A DNA stretch of 64,000 nucleotides from Sphingomonas sp. LM7 (lineage in GTDB: Bacteria; Pseudomonadota; Alphaproteobacteria; Sphingomonadales; Sphingomonadaceae). The stretch lies in the NCBI RefSeq assembly GCF_002002925.1, contig NZ_CP019511.1:2790001-2854000 (forward strand). The letters run 5' to 3'. Of this stretch, positions 40,798 to 49,290 are shown piece by piece. Below the pieces are notes generated by a model. It saw only the letters and a program-made list of their open reading frames with translations. It searched no databases and was not told the origin of the DNA. The position numbers were made by a program, and so were the translations under genes. Within the stretch, counting starts at the first letter, position 1, and each line of letters starts with the position of its first letter.

Positions 40798-41460
40798 ATG
40801 GTTCCCCTTTCGTTCGGCGGTCACGACTTCCAGGCGCTCGCCGACGGCGCGCTCTACTGGCCTGCGCGCCGCGCCCTGCTGGTCGCCGACCTGCATTTCG
40901 AAAAGGGCAGCTGGTTCGCCAGCAAGGGCCAGATGCTGCCGCCCTATGATTCGCTGGCGACGCTCACTGCGTTGTCGGCGCTGGTCGACCGGACGCAGGC
41001 CGCGGAGCTATGGTGCCTGGGCGACAGCTTCCACGATTCGGCGGGCTGCGAGCGGCTTCCCGCCGACGCCCGCGCGCTGCTCACCAGACTCACCGCCCGG
41101 CTCGACTGGCGCTGGATCACCGGCAATCACGATTCGATGCTGGTCGATCATTGCGGCGGCACGATCGTCGAGGAAGCCGAGGTCGACGGGCTCATCCTTC
41201 GCCACGAAGCCGAGCCCGGAGAGCGCCGCCCCGAACTATCGGGCCATTTCCATCCCAAGCTGCGGATCAACGTGCGCGGCCGGCATGTCGCGCGGCGCTG
41301 CTTCGTCGCCACCGCGACCAAGCTGATCCTGCCGGCATTCGGCGCACTGACCGGCGGGCTCGACGCGCACCATCCCGAGATCGTCCGCGCCGTCGGCCGC
41401 GGCGCCGAGGCGCTGGTCGCCCTCGAAGACCGCCTGCTGCGCTTCCCGGTCGCCGCCTAG
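40798..41460 (+). CDS. pdeM: Ligase-associated DNA damage response endonuclease PdeM-like phosphoesterase
   Basis: This 220-residue protein begins MVPLSFGGHDFQALADGALY. Metallophosphatase motifs are LLVADLHFEKGSWF, CLGDSFHD, ITGNHDSML and LSGHFHPKLRINVRGRHVARRCFV. The last, with ALYWPARRALLVADLH, is characteristic of PdeM. Family members usually sit with a LigB, an Lhr-like helicase and an exonuclease. Here the neighbours are a peptidase and DUF2807 genes, so the usual partners are absent in this window. Confidence 0.85.
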   Translation: MVPLSFGGHDFQALADGALYWPARRALLVADLHFEKGSWFASKGQMLPPYDSLATLTALSALVDRTQAAELWCLGDSFHDSAGCERLPADARALLTRLTARLDWRWITGNHDSMLVDHCGGTIVEEAEVDGLILRHEAEPGERRPELSGHFHPKLRINVRGRHVARRCFVATATKLILPAFGALTGGLDAHHPEIVRAVGRGAEALVALEDRLLRFPVAA

Positions 41461-42149
41461 CGCCGGATCGTCCCCGTGCATGTCGTCGGCCCGGAGCCGC
41501 GCAGGATGCATTCAGGCTTGCCGGTGATGCTGATCCCGCCGCTGCCGAGTGCCGTCGCCCGCGCCGTGTAGCGGACGTTGAGCACGATATCGCCGCTGCT
41601 GTCCGAACTCACCGTCGCGTCGCCCGCAGTCAGCCGGCCCGCGTCGATCGAGCCCGCGCCATGATTGCGCACCCGCGCCCGCGCCGCGGTGCCTGCCAGC
41701 GTCATCGCGCCGGTGCCGGTGAGCGTCGCAGTCAGGTCGTCGGCCCGCAGCGACGCGATATCGAGCGTCCCCGCGCCTGTCTGGATCACATCGACGCGAG
41801 CGCCGCGCATCTCCGCCACGCGCACCCTGGCGCCGCCATTGAGCACGACGCCGCGCAGCGATCGCGCCGCGATGCGCAACGTTGGAAGCGCTGTCGCGTC
41901 GCCGCCGCGCGCGACCGAGGACAGCGGCCCGCTGCTCACCACCAGCGTATCGCCGTTGACGCGCACCGTGACCTGATCGAGCGACAGCCGGCTGCCCGAA
42001 GCGATGGCCACCGGAACCCCGGTGACCAGCTCGACTTCGAACGGCCCGTCGACGCGCAGCCTATCGAAATCGCTGACCATGAAGCGGCGCTCCTGCGCCG
42101 GAGCGGCGGCAGTGAGCAACAGCAGCGGAGCGAGAAGCAGCGAGCGCAT
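41457..42149 (-). CDS. Secreted DUF2807 (GIN-type) beta-helix protein
   Basis: This 230-residue protein has a signal peptide MRSLLLAPLLLLTAAAPAQE. Head FMVSDFDRLRVDGPFEVELVTG and the periodic alternation of short strands (LTATLTGTGAMTLAGTAARARVRNHGAGS) are typical of DUF2807. The end carries two cysteines (PECILRGSGPTTCTG). Its stop overlaps the end of pdeM. A second DUF2807 gene lies upstream on the same strand. The function of the family in bacteria is not established. Confidence 0.8.
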   Translation of the reverse strand: MRSLLLAPLLLLTAAAPAQERRFMVSDFDRLRVDGPFEVELVTGVPVAIASGSRLSLDQVTVRVNGDTLVVSSGPLSSVARGGDATALPTLRIAARSLRGVVLNGGARVRVAEMRGARVDVIQTGAGTLDIASLRADDLTATLTGTGAMTLAGTAARARVRNHGAGSIDAGRLTAGDATVSSDSSGDIVLNVRYTARATALGSGGISITGKPECILRGSGPTTCTGTIRR

Positions 42150-42187
42150 GGCGCGACCCTCGCCCGTCGCGCCTGCGCAGGCAAGCT

Positions 42188-42925
42188 TTAGCTGCAGCGC
42201 GCCTCACCCGAACCGACGGCGTTGACCGAGCATTTGGCGCCGCCGCCAAGCTCGGCATCTCCCGAACCGACGATCGAGACCGATGCCGGCCCCTTCACGG
42301 TGCCGAGCACGTCGCCCGATCCGGTGATCGAGATGTCCGCGCTGGTCGCCGTCAGCTTCCTGGCATCGATGTCGCCCGATCCGGCGACCGCCACCGAGAG
42401 CTTGGCCGCGCTGCCCGCCACCTTGAGATTGCCCGAGCCCGCGACCGACAAGTTCGTGGCATTGGCGCGCAGATCGGCGATGAGGAGGTTGCCCGATCCC
42501 GAGACCCCGGCGGTGAAATCGCCTTCACCGCGATCGACGGTGAGGTCGCCCGATCCGCCCACCGCCGCGGCCGTCAGCCTGGGCATCACGACATGGATGC
42601 GCGCGCCGTGATCGTCGCCGAACCAGCCGTCCCTGCTATCCTTGCCCGCGACGCTTTCCTTGCGCGCGACCCGCAGCGTGCCGTCGACGACGCTGATGTC
42701 GAGCAGGTCGAGCACCCTGGAATCGCCCTCGGCAGTCACCGAGAAGGCCTGGCCGGTCTTGACGTCGATATCGTCCGAGCTCTGCAGCGCCACGCCGGTG
42801 AAGCCCGTCGCGGCAAAGCTGCGCGTCGCGCCGGTGCCGCTCGCCTGCGCCGCCTGGCCCTGCTTTTCCGCATTGGACTGGCACGCCGCCAACGGCAGCA
42901 ACGCGACGATCAGCAACATACGCAT
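42188..42925 (-). CDS. DUF2807 lipoprotein
   Basis: This 245-residue protein begins MRMLLIVALLPLAACQSNAE, with a lipobox LAAC giving a lipid-anchored cysteine. FAATGFTGVALQSSDDIDVKTG is the DUF2807 head. Regular repeats of the type VSGSGNLLIADLRANATNLSVAGSGNLKV and later GSGDIDARKLTATSADISITGSGDV build a beta-helix. The end KCSVNAVGSGEARCS has a possible disulfide. It is likely held at the inner leaflet of the outer membrane. Confidence 0.82.
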   Translation of the reverse strand: MRMLLIVALLPLAACQSNAEKQGQAAQASGTGATRSFAATGFTGVALQSSDDIDVKTGQAFSVTAEGDSRVLDLLDISVVDGTLRVARKESVAGKDSRDGWFGDDHGARIHVVMPRLTAAAVGGSGDLTVDRGEGDFTAGVSGSGNLLIADLRANATNLSVAGSGNLKVAGSAAKLSVAVAGSGDIDARKLTATSADISITGSGDVLGTVKGPASVSIVGSGDAELGGGAKCSVNAVGSGEARCS

Positions 42926-42982
42926 TCTCTTCTCCCGAACCTGTGTATTGGCATCGCAATACACCAAGAGCGGATCAAGGAA

Positions 42983-43012
42983 AAGGGGCGGCCGTTGCCC
43001 GGCTCGCCCCTT
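42983..43012 (-). terminator. Intrinsic terminator of carD
   Basis: On the minus strand AAGGGGCG (43012-43005), a 14-nt loop, then CGCCCCTT (42990-42983) is followed by TTCC. The CCCCTTTT end fits a rho-independent terminator. It lies 29 bp after the carD stop. Confidence 0.65.
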
Positions 43013-43040
43013 GCTAGGATCCCAACCGTGACGCGATGCG

Positions 43041-43574
43041 TCAGGCCGGAACCTTGTCCTTGTTCCACACCGCTGCGGCCTTGCGCAGGATGTCGAGGAT
43101 CTTCTCGAGCGCAGTCGGCTCGTCGACCTCTTCCATCGCCGCGAGCTCGCGCGCGAGGCGCGATGCAGCGGCTTCGAAGATCTGGCGCTCCGAATAGCTC
43201 TGCTCGGGCTGGTCGTCGGCACGGAACAGGTCGCGGACCACTTCGGCGATCGACACGAGGTCGCCCGAATTGATCTTGGCTTCATATTCCTGCGCACGGC
43301 GCGACCACATGGTCCGCTTGACCTTGGGCTTGCCCTTGAGCGTCTCGAGCGCTTCCTTGAGCGTCTTGTCGCTGGAAAGCTTGCGCATGCCGACGCTCTC
43401 GGCCTTGTTGGTGGGAACGCGCAGCGTCATCTTCTCTTTTTCGAAGCGCAGCACGTAGAGCTCGAGCTGCATGCCCGCAATTTCCTGTTTTTGCAGCTCG
43501 ATCACACGGCCCACGCCGTGCTTGGGGTAAACGACATAATCGCCGACATCGAAGGACAGCGCCTTGGCAGCCAT
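43041..43574 (-). CDS. carD: CarD/CdnL family RNA polymerase-binding regulator
   Basis: This 177-residue protein begins MAAKALSFDVGDYVVYPKHG. The N-terminal Tudor-like RNAP interaction domain is VGDYVVYPKHGVGRVIELQKQEIAG with FEKEKMTLRVPTNKAESVGMRKLS. The helical C-terminal half contains RTMWSRRAQEYEAKINSGDLVSIAEVVRDLF, where the Trp wedges into promoter DNA. CarD stabilises open complexes at rRNA and other promoters. The terminal extension ALEKILDILRKAAAVWNKD is usual in alphaproteobacteria. A terminator follows. Confidence 0.95.
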   Translation of the reverse strand: MAAKALSFDVGDYVVYPKHGVGRVIELQKQEIAGMQLELYVLRFEKEKMTLRVPTNKAESVGMRKLSSDKTLKEALETLKGKPKVKRTMWSRRAQEYEAKINSGDLVSIAEVVRDLFRADDQPEQSYSERQIFEAAASRLARELAAMEEVDEPTALEKILDILRKAAAVWNKDKVPA

Positions 43575-43811
43575 GTGCTAGAGACCTTTCCGTGAATAAC
43601 AGGTCCCGAACGATTGCGGCGTCGGCCCTGACGCGCTAGGCGTCGGGCAGGCGGTTCGGGACAACAACGTATGCTTCTCCGCGCGAAGGGCGTTTTATCG
43701 CCTTCGTCGCAGCCTGTTTAACACGCTTGCAATAAAATTACCAGCCGCCCGTCATCGCCGCTGCGCATTTATGTGCACTGCGGCGAAGATTCGCTGCGTA
43801 ACGCGCGCCGG

Positions 43812-44150
43812 TCAGTTCCCGGTGCCGGGCTCCGCCGAGAAGTATTTCTCGAACTTGCCTTCTTCGCTCTTCATCGCGTCGGCATCGGCGGGAACATCGC
43901 CCTTCTGGGTGATGTTGGGCCATTCCTCCGAATAGGTCTTGTTGAGCTCGAGCCATTTTTCGAGGCCGTTCTCGGTATCGGGCAGGATCGCCTCGGCGGG
44001 GCATTCCGGCTCGCAGACGCCGCAATCGATGCACTCGCTGGGATTGATCACCAGCATGTTCTCGCCCTCGTAGAAACAGTCGACCGGGCACACCTCGACA
44101 CAGTCCATGTACTTGCACCGGATGCAGGCGTCGGTGACGACATAGGTCAT
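43812..44150 (-). CDS. fdxA: Seven-iron ferredoxin FdxA
   Basis: This 112-residue protein begins [20 protein letters not shown]. Cluster ligands are [21 protein letters not shown] and [19 protein letters not shown], the pattern of the 3Fe-4S/4Fe-4S ferredoxins. The C-terminal tail [22 protein letters not shown] is typical of alphaproteobacterial FdxA. It lies between S4 and carD genes, as in other sphingomonads I recall. Confidence 0.95.
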   Translation of the reverse strand: MTYVVTDACIRCKYMDCVEVCPVDCFYEGENMLVINPSECIDCGVCEPECPAEAILPDTENGLEKWLELNKTYSEEWPNITQKGDVPADADAMKSEEGKFEKYFSAEPGTGN

Positions 44151-44197
44151 GGCAGATCGGCTCCCTCGAGCGGCAAAGGTCTGAACTTGGGCCCCTG

Positions 44198-44506
44198 CTA
44201 TGCCTGCGGTTCTGCGCCGTCAACGTTTCTGGGCGCTTGGGTTTCTAAGCGCGTGTAAAGCTGCGCTGCCTCGGCCGGTGGTCCCCGCCGCTTCGGCAAC
44301 GCCTCCACGCGCAGCGCCAATACCTTGCCGAACAGCGGGAAGACGAGGATCGATCCGACCCTCACCGGGGCTGCCGAACGCTCGATCCGCCGCCCGTCGA
44401 GCCGGAGCGTGCCCTTTTCGGCGATCGCCTGCGCGGCGCTGCGCGACTTGGCCAGCCGGGCGAACCACAAGAAGCGGTCGAGCCGGATGCTCGCCGCGTC
44501 AGCCAC
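44198..44506 (-). CDS. S4-domain RNA-binding protein (HslR-like)
   Basis: This 102-residue protein starts at a GTG (44506) that overlaps the helicase stop. [38 protein letters not shown] is the S4 domain, followed by [28 protein letters not shown]. It resembles the heat-shock protein Hsp15, which binds free 50S subunits carrying nascent chains. The C-terminal tail is acidic and poorly conserved. It is co-transcribed with the helicase. Confidence 0.88.
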   Translation of the reverse strand: MADAASIRLDRFLWFARLAKSRSAAQAIAEKGTLRLDGRRIERSAAPVRVGSILVFPLFGKVLALRVEALPKRRGPPAEAAQLYTRLETQAPRNVDGAEPQA

Positions 44507-47063
44507 CGCGCAATCCCGCAAGCGCCGCGAAGACATTGTCGGCCGGCGCCGCCTTGGGCTTGGCGACGGGGGTGAGCCCCTGCCAGATCCAGCGCGGCAA
44601 TTCGCCTTGCTGCGCCTTGGCGGTCTTGAACCCGAGTTGCGCCATCAGCCGCGCCAGCGTCTCGGGCGTCAGGCCGATCGACGTCGCCAGCGCCGGATCG
44701 GGCGCGAACGGCTTGCGCCCCTGCCGCGCATCATGCGCCGCGCGCGCAATCCGCTCGACCAGGTCGACACGCACTGCCTGCGCGCCCAGCGGACGAAAGC
44801 CGTGGATCAGCTCCGCGCCCGCCGCGGTGCGCGCCAGCACCGTCGAACCCTCGGGCGGGGCATCGGCTAGCCCCATCAGCTCGCGCCGCCAGCGCGCAGG
44901 CGCAGCCTTGAGCAGGCCGGGGGCGAACAGGTCGAGTGTGCCGATGGTGATGCCGATCGCGCGCAGCCGCTTGCGTGCATCGCCATCCAGCCCCTCGACC
45001 AGCGCGCCGGCAGCGCGGCGCGGCAGCAGCCCGCCGCCGTCGAGCAGCGCATTGGCCAGCGCGCGCAATTGCCCGCCGGCCGCCGGATCGCGGCTCGCCG
45101 TGTCGAGCTTCGCCAGCACCGGCAGATGCCGCGCGACTTGTCCCGCGAACCACGCCTCCAGCCGCGCCTTCACTGCGCCACGCACCTGCGGGTCGAGCAC
45201 GTCGAGCGAGCGATCGAGCACGATCTGCGGGCGCACCAGATTGGCGCCGGGCTTGAGGGTGGCGACCGCAACTGCCCCCCACAACACCGTTCGTGCTGAG
45301 CTTGTCGAAGCACCGCTCTTCTGCTCCGGAAGAGCCGAGGGCTGCCCTTCGACAGGCTCAGGACGAACGGTGGAGAGGGAAAGTGCTTCATCCGCCGCCG
45401 CGATCAGCGCCTCGCCGCGCTTGCGGAATTCTCCCACCAGCCGCTTCTCGGCGGCCGCCAGCAACATCCTCTTGTCCCCCGCCCGCGCATCGGGCTGGAC
45501 CGTGAACCGAAACCCTTCGAGCCGGCCCAGCGGATGCTCCTCGACGCTGACCTCGCCCTCGGGCCCGATCGTCACCGGCAGGTTCGAAACATCCGCGCCG
45601 ATTTGCCGCAGCAGCACCGTCGTCCGCTTGTCGACGAAGCGCTGGGTCAGGCTGGCGTGCAACGCGTCCGAGAGCTTCTCCTCGATCGCCCGGGTGCGTT
45701 CGGCCCAGTGGACCGGGTCCTGCAGCCAGTCGGCACGATGCGCGATATAGGCCCAGCTGCGCGCCGCGGCGATCCGACCGGCCAGCGTCTCGACATCGCC
45801 GTCCATATTGTCGAGCCGCGCGATCTCGTCGGCGAACCATTGGTGCGGGACATGGCCATTGGCTTCGGAGAGATGCCCGAACAGCCGCCCGACGAAGCGC
45901 GCATGCGGATCGACGCCGAGCTTGCGGAAATCGGGCAACCCGCACGCCGCCCAGAGCCGCGCCACCATCCGCGGCGAACGTACGCGCGCACGAACCCAAT
46001 CCTCCTCGGCGAGCCGCTTCAGCACGGCGAGGTCGGTGGCTTGCGGCGCCGCACGCAATACTTCTGCGTGCGGCTTGGTCTCCAGGCTGGCGACCAATGC
46101 GTCGATGCTGGCGAAATCGGGCTCGCCCTCGCGCCAGTAGAGCCGTTCGAGCCGCGGCACCTGATGCGCCTCGATCGCCAGCACTTCCTCGGGCGTGAAG
46201 GCGCTTGGCCCTTCTTCGTGCAATGCGCCGAACGTGCCGTCCTTCTGGTGGCGCCCTGCGCGCCCGGCGATCTGCGCCATCTCGGCGATGGTCAGCCGGC
46301 GCTGGCGGTGGCCGTCGAACTTGGAAAGCGACGCGAAGGCGACATGGTGGACGTCCATGTTGAGCCCCATGCCGATCGCATCGGTGGCGACCAGATAATC
46401 GACTTCGCCGGCCTGGAACATCGCCACCTGGGCATTGCGGGTCCGCGGAGACAGCGCCCCCATCACCACCGCGGCGCCGCCGCGCAATCGCCGCAGCGCC
46501 TCGGCCACGGCATAGACTTCCTCGGCCGAGAAGGCGACGATCGCCGAGCGCCGCGGCAGCCGCGACAGCTTCTTGGCGCCGGCATAGCTGAGCGTCGAGA
46601 AGCGCGGCCGGCCGATGACCTCGGCGTCTGGGACCAGCGCCTTGAGCATCGGCTTGAGCGAATCCGATCCCAGGATCATCGTCTCGGCAAAGCCGCGCGC
46701 GCGCAACAGCCGATCGGTGAAGACATGCCCGCGCTCGGGATCGGCGCCGAGCTGCGCCTCGTCGAGCCCGACGAACGCCACTTCGCGCTCCAGCGGCATG
46801 CTCTCCGCCGTGCACAGCAGCCATTTGGCCTTGGGCGGCAGGATCTTCTCTTCGCCGGTGATCAGCCCGACCGATTCCACACCCTTCATCCGGACAACGC
46901 GGTCATAGACTTCGCGCGCCAGCAACCGCAGCGGGAAGCCGATCATGCCGCTGGCATGGCCGCACATCCGCTCGACCGCGAGGTGGGTCTTTCCGGTGTT
47001 GGTGGGGCCGAGCACCGCAGTGATCGGCGAACGCGCGAACTGGCTCATGTCACCCGCCAACAT
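44499..47063 (-). CDS. SUV3/MgpS-like DEXH helicase with palindromic repeat insertion
   Basis: This 854-residue protein has Walker A LGPTNTGKTHLAVERM near 18-33, a Walker B-like FVGLDEAQLG near 100, motif V ATDAIGMGLNMDVHH and motif VI QIAGRAGRHQ. The helicase core is like mitochondrial SUV3 RNA helicase. The second half has helical domains (LARLMAQLGFKTAKAQQ). An in-frame insertion at about residues 565 to 593 (STVRPEPVEGQP to STSSARTV) is encoded by an inverted repeat at 45286-45371. The reading frame stays open, so the protein may tolerate it as a surface loop. It overlaps the S4 gene by 8 bp. Confidence 0.9.
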   Translation of the reverse strand: MLAGDMSQFARSPITAVLGPTNTGKTHLAVERMCGHASGMIGFPLRLLAREVYDRVVRMKGVESVGLITGEEKILPPKAKWLLCTAESMPLEREVAFVGLDEAQLGADPERGHVFTDRLLRARGFAETMILGSDSLKPMLKALVPDAEVIGRPRFSTLSYAGAKKLSRLPRRSAIVAFSAEEVYAVAEALRRLRGGAAVVMGALSPRTRNAQVAMFQAGEVDYLVATDAIGMGLNMDVHHVAFASLSKFDGHRQRRLTIAEMAQIAGRAGRHQKDGTFGALHEEGPSAFTPEEVLAIEAHQVPRLERLYWREGEPDFASIDALVASLETKPHAEVLRAAPQATDLAVLKRLAEEDWVRARVRSPRMVARLWAACGLPDFRKLGVDPHARFVGRLFGHLSEANGHVPHQWFADEIARLDNMDGDVETLAGRIAAARSWAYIAHRADWLQDPVHWAERTRAIEEKLSDALHASLTQRFVDKRTTVLLRQIGADVSNLPVTIGPEGEVSVEEHPLGRLEGFRFTVQPDARAGDKRMLLAAAEKRLVGEFRKRGEALIAAADEALSLSTVRPEPVEGQPSALPEQKSGASTSSARTVLWGAVAVATLKPGANLVRPQIVLDRSLDVLDPQVRGAVKARLEAWFAGQVARHLPVLAKLDTASRDPAAGGQLRALANALLDGGGLLPRRAAGALVEGLDGDARKRLRAIGITIGTLDLFAPGLLKAAPARWRRELMGLADAPPEGSTVLARTAAGAELIHGFRPLGAQAVRVDLVERIARAAHDARQGRKPFAPDPALATSIGLTPETLARLMAQLGFKTAKAQQGELPRWIWQGLTPVAKPKAAPADNVFAALAGLRGG
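45286..45371. repeat. Palindromic repeat inserted in helicase coding sequence
   Basis: The left arm ACCGTTCGTGCTGAGCTTGT (continuing CGAAG) and right arm CTTCGACAGGCTCAGGACGA (continuing ACGGT) match as inverted repeats over 25 bp with two mismatches. An inner hairpin GCTCTTC/GAAGAGC sits in the 36-bp centre. The sequence belongs to a repeat family common in sphingomonad intergenic regions, here read through as codons. Confidence 0.85.
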
Positions 47064-47210
47064 CGTTCCGAGTCAGCCCTTAAGCAACACCCCCTGATTG
47101 CAGAACTTGCTTAACCATGTTGGATTATAAGCGATTTTGACCATGGACTCCCTTTATCTCAGCGCCGGCACAGGTCGCCGCAGGGAAGGGAACGGACGGG
47201 GCTGCTTAAT

Positions 47211-48788
47211 TTGACTTTAACTGCGCTCTTCCACAGTGATTCGGGTCTGGCCGGGGGTTTCGGCACATTCGACGACGAGGTTTTCGGGGGGCATCGCGCC
47301 TTGTTCCTGCGTAACGATCATGGCCTGGAGTTCGGAGGCGGCGCCGGCGTGTCGCCCGCGCTCGCGGCTGCGCCCGGCACGGCGCTCAGCATCCGGCTCA
47401 AGCGCCGCGTCTTCGCCGATCTCGATCTGGCGCCCGATCTCGGCGCGCGTATCGGCTCGCTCACCTGGTATCGCGGTGTCGCCACCTGCGTCGGCCTGTG
47501 TGCACTGACGTGGCTGATGGCGCCGGGCCTCGAAACCCCGATCTACGGCACTGTCGCGCCCGCGCTTACCGGCGTCGAATGGGATGCCGCGCATGCCCAG
47601 GCGATCGCCCCGCTCTCCAAGGGCGGCACCACCGGCTACCGCGTCGCCGCGACCCGGCTGGTCGCGCCGCTGACCGACACGCCCGAGCGTCCGGTCATCA
47701 GCCTCGATTTCAAGCTCGCCTCGGGCGATGCGCTGCTCAGCTCGCTGCGCCGCTCGGGCGTCGGCGCCGCCGATGCCGAACAGGTCGGCGCGCTGGTCAC
47801 CAAGGCAGTGGCGTTCGACGATATCCAGCCCGGCACGATGCTCGACATCACGCTCGGTCGCCGCACCGACAAGGCGCAGCCGCGCCCGCTGCAGAACATG
47901 GCCTTCCGCGCCCGCTTCGACCTCAAGCTCGAAGTCGCGCGCACCGGCAATCAGCTCTCGCTCAAGCAGATCCCGATCGCGATCGACCATACGCCGCTGC
48001 GCGTCCAGGGCGCGATCGGATCGAGCCTCTACCGCTCGGCCCGCGCCGCCGGGGCGCCGGCCAAGGCCGTCGAATCCTATATCCGCACGCTGGCCACCCG
48101 CGTGCCCGTCTCGCGGCTCGGCTCGGGCTGCAAGTTCGACATCATCGTCAAGCAGGCGCGCGCCGCCACCGGCGAAGTCCAGCTCGGCAATCTCCTCTAT
48201 GCCGGCGTCAGCGGCTGTGAGAACAAGGTCCAGCTGATGCCGTGGGAATCCGACGGCAAGACCGAATGGTTCGACGGCGGCGGCAAGGGCAACAAGACCG
48301 GCATGATGGCGATGCCGACCAATGGCCGCTTCTCGTCGAGCTTCGGCATGCGCCGCCATCCGATCCTCGGCTATACCCGCATGCACAAGGGCATCGACAT
48401 CGCCGCGCCGTGGGGCACGCCGGTCTATGCCGCCACCGACGGCGTCGTCCAGTTCGCCGGGCGCAGCTCGGGCTATGGCAATCTCATCAAGCTCAGCCAT
48501 GGCGGCGCGTTCGGCACCGGCTATGGCCATCTCAGCCGCATCGTCGTGCGGAATGGCCAGACCGTGCGCAAGGGCCAGGTGATCGGCGCGGTCGGCAATA
48601 CCGGTATGTCGACCGGCCCGCATCTCCATTACGAGCTCTACAAGAACGGCGTCGCAGTGAACCCGCGCTCGGTGGCGTTCAGCTCGCTGCGCCAGCTCAC
48701 CGGCGGCGACCTCGGCGCGTTCCGCTCGAAGCTCAGCCAGCTGCTGTCGGTTCCCGTCGGCCGCGGCGCGGAGAAGGACGAGGACTGA
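47211..48788 (+). CDS. Membrane-anchored M23 metallopeptidase (LytM-type)
   Basis: This 525-residue protein starts at TTG 47211. A cytoplasmic N-terminal region of about 90 residues is followed by a transmembrane helix (about 93-110, VATCVGLCALTWLMAPG). The periplasmic part has a helical substrate-occluding region and then an M23 domain: FSSSFGMRRHPILGYTRMHKGIDIAAPWGTPVYAA (first His and Asp) and TGMSTGPHLHYELYKNG (HxH). All zinc ligands seem present. It probably cleaves cell wall crosslinks in growth or division. The upstream region carries TTAACCAT. Confidence 0.85.
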   Translation: MTLTALFHSDSGLAGGFGTFDDEVFGGHRALFLRNDHGLEFGGGAGVSPALAAAPGTALSIRLKRRVFADLDLAPDLGARIGSLTWYRGVATCVGLCALTWLMAPGLETPIYGTVAPALTGVEWDAAHAQAIAPLSKGGTTGYRVAATRLVAPLTDTPERPVISLDFKLASGDALLSSLRRSGVGAADAEQVGALVTKAVAFDDIQPGTMLDITLGRRTDKAQPRPLQNMAFRARFDLKLEVARTGNQLSLKQIPIAIDHTPLRVQGAIGSSLYRSARAAGAPAKAVESYIRTLATRVPVSRLGSGCKFDIIVKQARAATGEVQLGNLLYAGVSGCENKVQLMPWESDGKTEWFDGGGKGNKTGMMAMPTNGRFSSSFGMRRHPILGYTRMHKGIDIAAPWGTPVYAATDGVVQFAGRSSGYGNLIKLSHGGAFGTGYGHLSRIVVRNGQTVRKGQVIGAVGNTGMSTGPHLHYELYKNGVAVNPRSVAFSSLRQLTGGDLGAFRSKLSQLLSVPVGRGAEKDED

Positions 48789-48804
48789 CGTCGGGTCCGC
48801 GGCC

Positions 48805-49263
48805 ATGCTGACTCCATCGCAGCAAGCCATGCTGAACGTGGAGGAAGCGCGCGCGCTGCGTGCGTCGGGCTGCACCTATCGGCAGATCCGCCGCCAGCTC
48901 GGGCTGACCACCGGCCAGCTCGGCCATGTGCGCCGGACGCTCTCGCGCGAAAAGGCCGGCGGCACGCGGTTGCTGCGCACCACCCCGAACGCCACCGATC
49001 GCGATCTGCCGGTCAGCCGGTCTGTATTGCCCTCGGGGCTGCGCCGCCAGCTGACATCGTCAGGTTATAAGACACTCGGGGATCTGGCGGACCGGCTGTC
49101 CGACCCCGACCTTCCCGGCCTGCAAGCCATGCCGGGGATCGGCCCGCACAAGGCGGCGCTGGTGAAGCGCTTGCTCGACCATTACGGCCTGCTGCCCGGC
49201 ACCGACGACCTGCAAGGCGCAATCGAAGCGCTCTTCCCGGATTTCGCCGAACCCCGCGACTAA
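48805..49263 (+). CDS. Small protein with HTH and helix-hairpin-helix-like motifs
   Basis: This 152-residue protein begins MLTPSQQAMLNVEEARALRA. An HTH-like segment (GCTYRQIRRQLGLTTGQLGHVRRTL, about 22-46) resembles the resolvase-type helix. The second half has LTSSGYKTLGDLADRLSDPDLPGLQAMPGIGPHKAALVKRLL, a helix-hairpin-helix-like stretch as in DNA-binding or RNAP alpha C-terminal domains. Together they suggest a DNA-binding protein, but no family name is assigned. Confidence 0.7.
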   Translation: MLTPSQQAMLNVEEARALRASGCTYRQIRRQLGLTTGQLGHVRRTLSREKAGGTRLLRTTPNATDRDLPVSRSVLPSGLRRQLTSSGYKTLGDLADRLSDPDLPGLQAMPGIGPHKAALVKRLLDHYGLLPGTDDLQGAIEALFPDFAEPRD

Positions 49264-49290
49264 AAGCGCAAGCCCGCTAACCCCGCGCGC

